Shown here one piece after another: positions 24,601-36,600 of a DNA stretch of 64,000 nt. Position 1 is the first letter of the stretch; every line of letters starts with the position of its first letter. The notes beneath the pieces were generated by a model. The model did no database searches and was not told the origin of the DNA. It saw nothing but the letters and a program-made list of their open reading frames with translations. Source of the DNA: Gari tellinella (Eukaryota; Mollusca; Bivalvia; Cardiida; Psammobiidae). Position numbers and translations under genes: made by a program. Location of the stretch: assembly GCA_922989275.2 (NCBI GenBank), contig OV277868.1:23122291-23186290 (forward strand), in the 5' to 3' direction.

Positions 24601-27600
24601 AGGTCCACTCATGTGTCATCAACTGACTTATAATCAAACTAATATGCTAAAGACAAGTATCAAAATTTACAGATTATGCTATAAATAGAATTTAAAATTC
24701 GTGCATAAAACTTATTGGATTCATAAAACAAGTTTTTTAGAAAACGATAAAACTTGGCAAGCCTCGTTTTTATAGTTTAATAAAAGGCTCGTTTTATAAA
24801 TCCAATAAATTATGAACACTCATGTAAGATCCTATATTTATTCTATGTTATTTTCAATAAATACAGTAAAATCTCTCTATAACGACCTCTATATTGTGTT
24901 GATTATCAGTGTTTAAGGCTGCCGTATCAGTGTTTAAGGCTGCCGTGACTGCATAATAAGACTGCTGTGTTCAAGCAAGTTGACCGTAAAAAAAACAGTT
25001 CCTTACAGAGCTTTCTGTTTCATGTTCACCTTGCTTTAAGCTGTCACCTGTCTTTTATTTTGTCAATTAAAATTATTTTTTTGGTCATAATAGAGAAGTT
25101 TTACTATATTTTGATATGGCAATGATTTGACAGTCATTTGTGTGATTAGAATAGTTTGAAAAAAACATTCAGAAATGTAAATCTTGAAGGCCTTTATCTT
25201 TAAACTTCTTTTTTTTTACTTTCATAAGAAGATTTTTTTAACCTATTTTCCCATAGGTCTTAGCCTCTTTCTACTTATGAAGACAAGTTACAGCTTTAAG
25301 CAGGTTGAAAGTAAAGCAGAATTAGCCTCAGGTACATTCTGCTTTACTTTCAACCTGCTTTAAGCTATCATCTGCTACAATATAGAAATCTTTTGGTACA
25401 TATTCATGGCTAGATAAAGTGGAATTGTTTTTCTTAAGTGAAGGAATAAAAGGCATATCTATAGGTTAATAAATTGCTGGATAATTTTGCAAGAAACCGA
25501 TATAAATGAAACTGATTGATTTCACATGGTATTAATTGGGTATCTTCTTGGAAATATCCTCTTTATGTGGAAAATATTTGGTGGATTAAAACTTTCCCCC
25601 ATAGAAGTTTCTTTTGAAGCTTTTACTTAATAAAGTGTAGTTTTTCCAGAAATTTGATTTGAGTTACAGTTTGGGTCCAGATCAAGCCTCTAATTTGTAA
25701 GTTTTTGATCTTGTCCCAAACTGTTTGCGAAAGGTTGTTAACAGTTTTTGAAAATTCAATCCTGAAAAGAGCTCAATTATAGCTTGTTTTGATGTCTGAA
25801 ACAGAAACATCAAAAGGTTTAACCCATTATCTCATAAATACGCCTTTTTACGCCTTTCATTGATTCATCCACTAAAGAAAACATTTCCAATTTATACAGC
25901 CATGAACATGTATCATAAGAAAGTTTTTCCATTTTCTATCAGACTGTAGCTTAACCCTTTCCCCCATAGAAGCGCCTTTTAGCGGATATGATTTATTCAT
26001 CCGCTGAAGAAATAGTTCCAATTTAATCAGTTATGAATATGTATTATGGGGAATATTTTCTATATTATAGCACATGATAGCTTAAAGCAGGCTGAAAGTA
26101 AAGCAGAATGCGCCTTAGGGCGCATTCTGCTTTACTTTCAACCAGCTTTAAGTAGTCACCTATCTTCAATATTATAACTAGGCTATCAGGTAAAGGGTTA
26201 AAGCAGGCTGAAAGTAAAGCAGCGCATTCTGCTTTATTTTCAACCTGCTTTAAGTGGTCACCTATTTTCAAAACTAGAAACAGGCTATGGGGTAATGGGT
26301 TAAATGGATGCTGCTTGAAGTGGAATACGTTGATGATATTTACCTCAGAACAGTAAAACCTTTCTATTACAACCACTAAAATGTATGCTATTTGATGAAT
26401 AAAAGACAGGTGATCGACAGCTTAAATTCAAGCAAGGTAACAGTAAAACAGAAAGCTCCTAAATGAGCTTTCTGTTTAACTGTCACCTTGCTTGAAGCAG
26501 TCACCTGTCCTAAACACCTAATACTAAACACAGTTTAGTGGGCATAACAGAGAGGGTTGACTGTTTATACCAGTTTGATTTTACAGTGACACCAAGAAAT
26601 GGTTTAAAAATAAGATATCATTATTTTACAGTTGATGGTGGCCTTACTCAATGGACAGAATGGGGTTCCTGCTCTGACACATGTGGAACAGGCAATAAGT
26701 GGAGATCACGTCATTGTACAAATCCAACCCCTCAGTACGGAGGCAGTGTCTGTGTTGGGCACACTACAGAATCACAAGACTGCAACCCGAATCCATGTCC
26801 TAGTATGTTATGTTTATGCCCCCACAATTAACCCATTAACTCATAAGCGATTAACAATTATCGCTGCTTATCTCAATACAAGCTAGTGGATTAAAGTGTA
26901 TCAAATGAGTCAGTATGAGGCTATTGGGCAATGAGTCAGTATGGCTTAATGGGTTAAATGGCAGGGGCATATAGTCTTACCCATTCCATCATTCCATCTT
27001 CCATCATCATCCAGTTTCCATTCATTATCTCTGCCATAGATACTTCTATTTCACCAAAATTTGCTATGTAGATGCATTGTGGCAATATATCAAGTTTGAA
27101 TTTGGTTTCATTGTTGAATAACTTTTAGCAGAGTTATGTCCCTTGTACTTGGAAAATTCCTAACTAATTGTGATTTATGGTCATTATCTCAGTCATGCAT
27201 TGACATTTTGCATTGAAATTTCAGATGTTTGTTCATCATGAGAATGTGCATATCAGATATGAATTAGGTCCCAGTTGAAGTATTCTTGCTCTTTACACTT
27301 GCAAACTTTCTGATACACTTGGAACTTGGAAACTTTCTAATACACTTGGAAACTTTCTAATACACTTGGAAACTTTCTGATACACTTGGAAACTTTCTGA
27401 TACACTTGGAACTTGGAAACTTTCTGATACACTTGGAAACTTTCTAATACACTTGGAAACTTTCTGATACACTTGGAACTTGGAAACTTTCTGATACACT
27501 TGGAAACTTTCTAATACACTTGGAAACTTTCTGATACACTTGGAAACTTTCTGATACACTTGGAACTTTGAAACTTTCTAATACACTTGGAACTTGGAAA

Positions 27601-30600
27601 CTTTCTAATACACTTGGAAACTTTCTAATACACTTGCAAACTTTCTAATACACTTGGAAACTTTCTAATACACTTGGAAACTTTCTGATACACTTGGAAC
27701 TTTGAAACTTTCTAATACACTTGGAACTTGGAAACTTTCTAATACACTTGGAAACTTTCTAATACACTTGCAAACTTTCTGATACACTTGGAACTTGGAA
27801 ACTTTCTAATACACTTGGAAACTTTCTGATACACTTGGAAACTTTCTGATACACTTGGAACTTGGAAACTTTCTGATACACTTGGAAACTTTCTAATACA
27901 CTTGGAAACTTTCTGATACACTTGGAACTTGGAAACTTTCTGATACACTTGGAAACTTTCTAATACACTTGGAAACTTTCTGATACACTTGGAAACTTTC
28001 TGATACACTTGGAACTTTGAAACTTTCTAATACACTTGGAACTTGGAAACTTTCTAATACACTTGGAAACTTTCTAATACACTTGCAAACTTTCTAATAC
28101 ACTTGGAAACTTTCTAATACACTTGGAAACTTTCTGATACACTTGGAACTTTGAAACTTTCTAATACACTTGGAACTTGGAAACTTTCTAATACACTTGG
28201 AAACTTTCTAATACACTTGCAAATTTTCTGATACACTTGGAACTTGGAAACTTTTTAATACACTTGGAAACTTTCTAATACACTTGGAAACTTTCTGATA
28301 CACTTGGAACTTTGAAACTTTCTAATACACTTGGAACTTGGAAACTTTCTAATACACTTGGAAACTTTCTAATACACTTGCAAACTTTCTGATACACTTG
28401 GAACTTGGAAACTTTCTAATACACTTGGAAACTTTCTAATACACTTGGAAACTTTCTGATACACTTGGAACTTTGAAACTTTCTAATACACTTGGAAACT
28501 TTCTAATATACTTGGAAACTTTCTAATAATTTGCGTTTTTTGCTCAATATCTCAATTATGCACAAACATTTTGAAATGAAATTAAGGTATATAAGAACAT
28601 CTTGAGAATATGCAGGTCAAGTTTGAATTTATTCCTGTATTCCAATATATACTGTTACAAATAAGAAATATTTTCTATATTCTAGCAGATAATAGCTTAA
28701 AGCAGGCTGAAAGTAAAGCAGAATGCGCCTTAAGACGCATTCTGCTTTGCTTTCAACCTGCTTTAAATGGTCACCTGTCTTCAAAACTAGAAACAGGCTA
28801 TGGGGTAATGGGTTAATAGAAAACTCTTATTTATGTTGTTTAAGAACATGTTATCAAAGGATGTCTTTTACAGTTGATGGAGGCTTCACTAAATGGACAG
28901 CCTGGGATTCCTGTACATTGACATGTGGGACAGGAAGTCAGTCCAGGTCACGTGATTGTACAAACCCAGCCCCTCAGTATGGAGGCAGTGACTGTGTCGG
29001 GGCCTACACCTCGACTCAAGATTGCAACACCCAACCATGTCCTAGTATGTAATTGTTTGATTTGAAAGTACATTGTTAGCTCGTCTTTTTATCAAAGAAA
29101 ATATAAGCTATTGTCACGTGAGCGTCAGCATTGTCTTCGTCCGAAATCTTTCCCTTCAATGTTTCATCTACCTTAATATCTGATATGCATGTTCATCTTG
29201 ACAAGTCCTATCCAGACAAACCAAAATATGTTACTCCTTGACCTTGATCTTTGACCTAATTTTACTGATCAAAAACAGACAAGCGTTGGCACTTGTATGT
29301 GGTGCTCCTGTTTCCCTTGTGTTTGAAATGATATCATTGCCCTTAAGTATGAAAGGCCTTGTAATCATTGAATCGTCAAGAGATAGAGGGATGTTTTGGA
29401 CATGTAGTAGTATCTTCATAGGCAAGTCTTTGTGGGTTAGCTCCCAGTAAAGGCTAAGAGTATTCTGTGATAAGTTTGACCTCTGTCAGATTGTCCAAGT
29501 ATATGTGCCACATTCCTTTAACACGTAGCCCAGTGACATCTGATCCAAGTCCATGACTTTTTGTGATCCAAATTACGTGTGTAGAGGTCATATACCCAGA
29601 TCAGGCTCCGACGTACCTGACGTGAGCCCGATCTGGGTGTATACGATCTAGACAGTATCTCCAGTTTTATCTTGTTTCTTAATGTGCATGCTTTTATTAT
29701 GTAAATGTGATACTTGTTTGCATGTTGTGCTTTACAAATGTTATTTAATGTTGATTTTTCATATGTTTGTCGGAGTAAAAGCCCTTCCGGGCTTATGTTA
29801 TATTGTTACAAATAACCGACGTAAAATAAAATTTGTCTATATATATATATATGATGTTAGAAAGACCTGTATACAGTTCCTAATACTTTAGGAATTCATT
29901 ACAGCTTGGTTATGTTTTTTAATGAGGCTTTCTTCATGTCAACGAGTTAATGGTATGATTATTGTTTTACAGTTGATGGAGGCTTCACTATATGGACAGC
30001 TTGGGGTATCTGTTCAATGACTTGTGATACAGGAAGTCAGTCAAGGTCACGTGGTTGTACAAACCCAGCCCCTCGGTACGGTGGAAAAGACTGTGTGGGC
30101 GACTCTACAGTAACACAAAACTGTAACACACACCCTTGTATTGGTAAGACAAAGCCATTTCTCTGTATCTGATTCTTTCTCTAGTTTAACCCACCACCCC
30201 ATAAATACACATTTTTTACACCTTTGATTTGTCACTCCACTCAGGAAATAGATCCGAATTTATATAGTCATGAATATGTACAGAAAGAACTCTTTTCTAT
30301 ATCCTAGAAGTTTGCAGCTTAAAGCAGGTTGAAAGTAAAGCAGAATGCGCCTTGATGCGCATTCTGCTTTACTTTCAGCCTGCTTTAAGTGATCACCTAT
30401 CTTCAATACTAGAAACAGGCTATGAGGTAAAGGGTTAAGAACTAGATAATTACTTTCTGTTTTATTTTCTATTGATCTGATCCTTTAACCCATAGACTGT
30501 TTCTAGTTTTGAAGACAGGTGATCACCTAAAGCAGGTTGAAAGTAAAGCAGAATGTGCCATAAGATGTATTCTGCTTTACTTTCAGCTTGCAATAAGCTA

Positions 30601-33600
30601 CCTTCTGCTAGAATATTGAAAATATATCTTGTGATACATTTATGGCTGTAAAAAGTGAAACTATTTTTTTTAGTGGAGAAATAAATTAAAGTCATAAAAA
30701 TAAGTATCTATGGAGTAATGGGTTAAAATTTAAACCTTTCTCTACCTTGGTGCATTGAGTGTGCTTGACCTTGTCATTTCCAAACAGTCAGGAATAGAGC
30801 TGAATTTTGATACATTGTTTTGATGACCTGCATAAATTCTTCAACTTATCCATGACCTATCCCCAGTGATGGGTACATTATGTACTGGTCGCAGTTCTGG
30901 TTGTGTTTAGAACTAATAGAGTGTTTGCCTCTATGGTTAAACTTGCCAGAGGAGATTTGAGTCTTATACAGTCAAATTTCTAGTTTATTCCGAAAACTGG
31001 TAGATTTCAAATTTATGGACACAAATTTAAAACTTGCTGTTATTTTGTTTGATTTTGTTTTCAGATCCTTATGTGCCTGGGACAGTATCAATTTTCTTTA
31101 GGTGAGAATACAATAAGAAAGCTAAACTTTTTACAACCTTTAAAGCATGGTTTCTAGTTTTGAGGATAGGTAACCACTTGAAGCAGCTGTTTTCTAATAA
31201 ATTAAAAATGCTATGGTTTATCCATGTATTTTGATGACATTTTGCACCAATTTTATACATGAGATGATCTTTTGCCTCTGGAAAATGCCACCGTTTGTTC
31301 AATTCTAACCAGAGATACAACATATGGCTAATTATCTGAGAACCTTTATCTGGAGGGGTCAGTATGCAAGGACATTTAAGTTAGCTCCAAGTCCTTCTGG
31401 CGAGACTTTATGAACCGGGGTCAGATGTACAGTCAGGACTCGATACAACGACATTCGTTACAACGGAATACTCACTTACTGACACGAAATATATTGGAAC
31501 GAACCTGCACAAAGCTATATATATGAGATTCAATATAACGACAAACTCGTTACAACGACATTTTCGTTGGGAACGAACTGTGTCGTTGTATTGAGTCCTG
31601 ACTGTATCAATGCTTTACACTGGACATCCAAAAGAACTAAAGAACTCTGTCGATAATAAGAGTAGGGCATCATGCCCAGGTTAATTGTATTGGCTCCACT
31701 CCCTCTTGGGCGTCCAATTAGCCCATTGATGGCAGAAACGGACATTATTACAAAAAAAAAGCCCAACCAGTGAACCTTTGTTCTGCAATAAACAGCTACC
31801 AGCAATTACAGATCGCTGTCCTTTTTCAGAGTAGCCATTTTTACGCAAGTTTTACTGTACAGTGAAACCACTCTAAACTCTATATACCGGAATTCTCTCT
31901 AAACCGGACAAAAGCTTTGGTCCCCGTTCCAAACCTTCTTTATTTTAACCTATTACACCATAAATACGCTTTTTTACGTCCTTGGTTTATTCTTACACTG
32001 AAGAAAATAGTTTGTACATTCTAGCAGATGATAGCTTAAAGCAGGTTGAAAGTAAAGCTTTAAGTGGTCAGCTATCTTCCATACTAGATACAAGTCAAAA
32101 CCCCTCTAAACTGGAAACCCCTCCAAACCGGACACTTTTGTTGTCCCCACAAACGTCCGGTTTAGAGGGGTTTCACTGTACTACTTTAATACATTCAACC
32201 CTATCAGTGCGTATATTCGTATATTCGTCATTCGTATATTCGTCATTAACCAAAAGTGTACCTTTGGAGAGTACACTTGTCCTATGCAAACTGTAGAGCC
32301 TGATTAGAGGGCTCCTGTAGGAGCCCTCTGATCAGGGTCTTCACTGTTTGACATAATGCCAAACATTGACAAAAAAAACCTTAAAAGTCAGAAATGGACT
32401 AGACTAAAATGGAAACTGGAATTGTCCATTTAAAGTTTCAGGGAGGAAAGAGTTAATACATTCAACCCTATCAGTGCATATATTCGTTATTAACCAAAAG
32501 TGTACCTTTGGAGAGTACACTTGTCCAATGCAAACTGTAGAGCCTGATTAGAGGGCTCCTGTAAGAGCCCTTTGATCAGGGTCTGCACTGTTTGTTATTT
32601 ACGTTATATTGTTAAAATATCAACCATAAATAGTCAAAAATTGACTAGGCTAAATTGGATGTTGGAATTGTTTATTTAAAGTTTAAGGGGTGAATGTCAG
32701 TTACAGTGGAGAATCTGTTTAAACGCAAACGCAAAGCACTTAAACGTGGAAAAGAACAACTTTTGGACAATTCTGATAATTCTTGTTTATCTTGGTGGCA
32801 AACAGTTTTGAGCCTGATCAGACGCCGGGTTACCCGGCGTCTGATCTGGCTCCAAACTGTTTGCACTGCAAATAATAGTTTTAGCGTAAACGCGTTTATT
32901 GGGAAAGAATAACACATTCTCCACTGTATGCCACATGTTTTTTGGGGCTACATGACTTTCAATTGCCGCTAATCTGAGGCTTTACAATATACTCACCACA
33001 TACAGTAGAGAAAACACTTTTCTTTACCTAAAAAGTGATTAGGCTAAAACTAATATTTTCATTGCAAACAGTTTGGAGCCAGATCAGAGGCCGGGTAACC
33101 CGGCCTCTGATCAGGCTCTAAACTTATTACCACTCATATTAAAATGACCTCAGAATTGTTAAAAATTTGTCCTTTGCTACACTTTATTGCAATGCATTTG
33201 CATTTTATATGTTTAACCCTTTACCCAATAACCTGTTCATAACATTAAATACAGGTTCTCACTTAAAGCAGGCTGAAAGTAAAGCAGAATGTGCCTTAAG
33301 GCACATTCTGCTTTACTTTTAGCCTGCTTTGAACTACCTTCTGCTAGGCTATATAAAATATATGCTATGGTAATTGTTCATGAGGGTATAAACTGGAACT
33401 ATTTTCTTCAGCGGATGAATACATTAAATACGCTAAAAGTCGCGTCTATGGGGGAAAGGGTTAAACGGGAAAGAATATTGTCTTCTCCACTGTTTAAAAG
33501 ATGACAGTCTGTTACAGCTGCCTGCCAAAATGCACCAGTCTGATGAGCTCTGCTGAAGCCATAGAGTTTGGTGTGACCTGTAAAGACTGTGAGAGGCCGG

Positions 33601-36600
33601 TGACCAGCTATGAGTGGAGTCTGAGGCCATGTGACGGGTACCAGGTGGAGACGTGTACTATCTTAATGTCACAGATCCACTACATTAGCCACACGGGCAA
33701 ATTGTACAAATATCAGCCGTCCACATCACAGTATGATGTTGTGGGATGGACATATCTTGGAATGTTTGTTAAAGGTGAGTTTTACATGTACAAATATCAG
33801 TATGCAAAATTTCCAATTGTCCGATTGCCCCAGAAAACTAAGTATGAGGTGCACCATTACAAAACCTGCCTTATTGAATATCTCATTGTTAAAACCAAGC
33901 ACCGTTGTTATCACAGGCTCTGAATCGGAGTTTGGTCTACACTCAAATATTGTTTAGAATACTGCTAAATACAATGCTTTATATGCATGTGGGTGTTGAA
34001 TCGTGTAGATCAAGGCCAGCCACCCCGTCTATGACGGGGTGGCTGGCCTTGACCTACACTGTTTGAAATGCAATAAGGCAGGTTTCCTTATGGCACGGCT
34101 CATAAATTTAGACAACCATTATTTTTGTTTGTCAGTATGTCTGTCTGGTGGACAATCTGTCACTGTGACAAAATACAGGAAACTTTTCCTACATCCAACC
34201 AGCGGGCTACCTGAGGGTCCGTACTGGTCTGGAAAAGTCCTGGAATTTAATTGGTTTCAGTCTTGGAAAACTCCTTGAAAGGGAAAAGTACTGATTTTGT
34301 CCTGGAAAAGTCCTTGAAAACATAAAATTGTCAGAAGTCCTTGAATTTTAGAAAAATTGGATTATCATGGGACTTAAAATGTGAACTATGAATCTTTGAT
34401 GTTTACATTTTCAAAATAAATGTGTTATTGATGATAACAACGGTACAGGTAAGAGCTGCTGTGTGCAAAAAGCACATGTAAAGTGTTGCTAATGACAGCA
34501 ACAGATATTGATTTTAAATTTAAATTTTTACCGCATATTAATGCAGCAAACATGAGTCTTGAGAAGAAAGTATGATTATAACACAAATGGGCTTATTCGC
34601 GAATAGATAGGACTGTTCAAATCAGATATAATGAGAGCACTGTGTTATTTCAGCCTGTGACTGGATTATTTGACATTTCAAGTAAAGGAGAGTCAGCTTT
34701 AATCATCATCATCATCATCGGTATTTATATTAACGTGCAGGAGTGGGAGTGTCGTCCACATCGGTGGGCCCCCTTCCAGGCAGCTGGCTAACTGCACGCA
34801 TAGCAGATCTCACATTGGATCTCCACATATCCCTGTCACAAGGGTCGACTTCAGAAAGTTTCCACTCTCGTCTATCTCTCTCTGCTAGAGTCTTCCATGT
34901 CATCTTGGGTCGCCCTGGACCACGTCTTCCCTCAATCTGTATGGTGCACAATACGTACACAAAAGGAGGAACGCACTTGAGAAACTTAAATTGGGATAAG
35001 AACAATAATAAGACGGACCTGGAAACTAATAAATTTAGTCCTAGGCCAATGTCCTGGAATTTGACTTGAACTGATTTGTATTTACCATAGCTACTATATA
35101 TGACATAGATATGCTTTTTTATGCCTTTCATTTATTCCTACACTGAAGAAAATAGTTTCATTTGATATTCATGAATGTGTACCACAAGAAAAAGTTTCTA
35201 TATCTTAGCAAATGGTGGCTTAAAGTAGGCTGAAAGTAAAGCAGAATGCGCCTTAAGGCGCATTCTGCTTTACTCTCAACCTGCTTTAAGTGGTTACCTA
35301 TATTCAATACTAGAAACAGGCTATGGAGTAATGGGTTAACCTATAGGGGAAACACAGGGCTGCCATTTCTCCGGATTTTTCCTAAATCTTCGGATTTTTT
35401 TTCTAGTACATGGTAGCTTAAAGCAGGCTAAAAGTAAAGCAGAATGCGCCTTAAGGCCCATTCTGCTTTACTTACAGCCTGCTTTCTGGAGTCGCATGTC
35501 AATAAAACAAGAAACAGACTGTGGGGTAAAGGTACGATTCGTAAAATCGCACTTGAAAAATGCAACTTTGGAAATGATTGGATTTTTCATGTCATGTTAT
35601 GGAAGCCCTGGAAACAGTTAACTTTAAATTTGTAAAGTTTGAAAAATAATCATATGTAAAAACAACATTTGGAGGAGATTTTCTGAAATTGAATTGTACT
35701 TTTTCATGCAAAAGTTGTGTGTATAATCCAATCCTTTCTTAATCTGGTTGTTTATTTCAGTTCAGTTGACAGACGGTCAGCAAGGAATGATTTATCACAT
35801 ATGGAAGTTCTTTGATCCTGTTAGATCCCCAGTAGCCTGTAGTACAGCCCCACCCACTGGGTACACCATGGAAACCCAGTACAACACCAGCTGTGAGGAG
35901 GTGGTGATGCCTGAACCTTACCCAGTGGTTTACAGCCTCTATACAGATGAAACACTCCTGGGTAGGAATTACTGTAAAACATCTCTAGTACCATCATTAA
36001 TTTGTGTTAATTATTAGGTTTTTAAGACATGTGACTGCTTAAAGCAAGGTGACAAAAGCCAGGCTCTATAACACTACAATAATTATGCAAAAAGTTTAAA
36101 TCCAGATCAGAATCCACCTAGCGGGCATCTGATCTGGATCTAAACTGACACCCATATTACAAAACCACATAAAATTCCAAATTTTAAAAGTAAGAGAATT
36201 CCAAAGATTTTCAAAAAATCTGTAGGTCCAGAATTTCCGAAAAATCCAAAGATTGCGGACAAATCCGTAGAAATAACGGCCCTGGTATGTCAGCTGAACC
36301 CTTTTATGGTATATTGGAAATGCCAGTAAGAGCTGGTTTAAATAGTATTATAGACACTGAAATAATAGTCTATTAACCTTTTCAATGCTGGATATGGATA
36401 TATACATCCTTATTAGCTCACCTGGCACGTAGTGCCAAGGTGAGCTATTTTGATTGTCCTATGTCCAACGTAGTCCGTCGTTCGTTCGTTCGTTCGTCGT
36501 CAACAATTTCTTTGAACAACATCTCCTCTGAAACCACTGAATGGATTTTTACCAAACTTGGCAGGAATGATCCTTATATGGTCCTCTTTCAAAGTTGTTC

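Noticed and set aside
27293..28008. Minus-strand repeat ORFs (YQKVSKCIRKFPS type)
   Set aside because: Produced by a stop-free 20/27-bp minisatellite; low-complexity reading, no start context or neighbours.
33501..33923. Independent gene starting ATGACAGTCTGTTACAG
   Set aside because: The frame is the REJ exon extended into flanking introns. A clean acceptor at 33517 and donor at 33775 bound the coding part, and phases match its neighbours.
34730..35131. 133-residue minus-strand protein gene
   Set aside because: Only the C-terminal half is recognisable, as a LINE ORF tail; the rest is intronic read-through.
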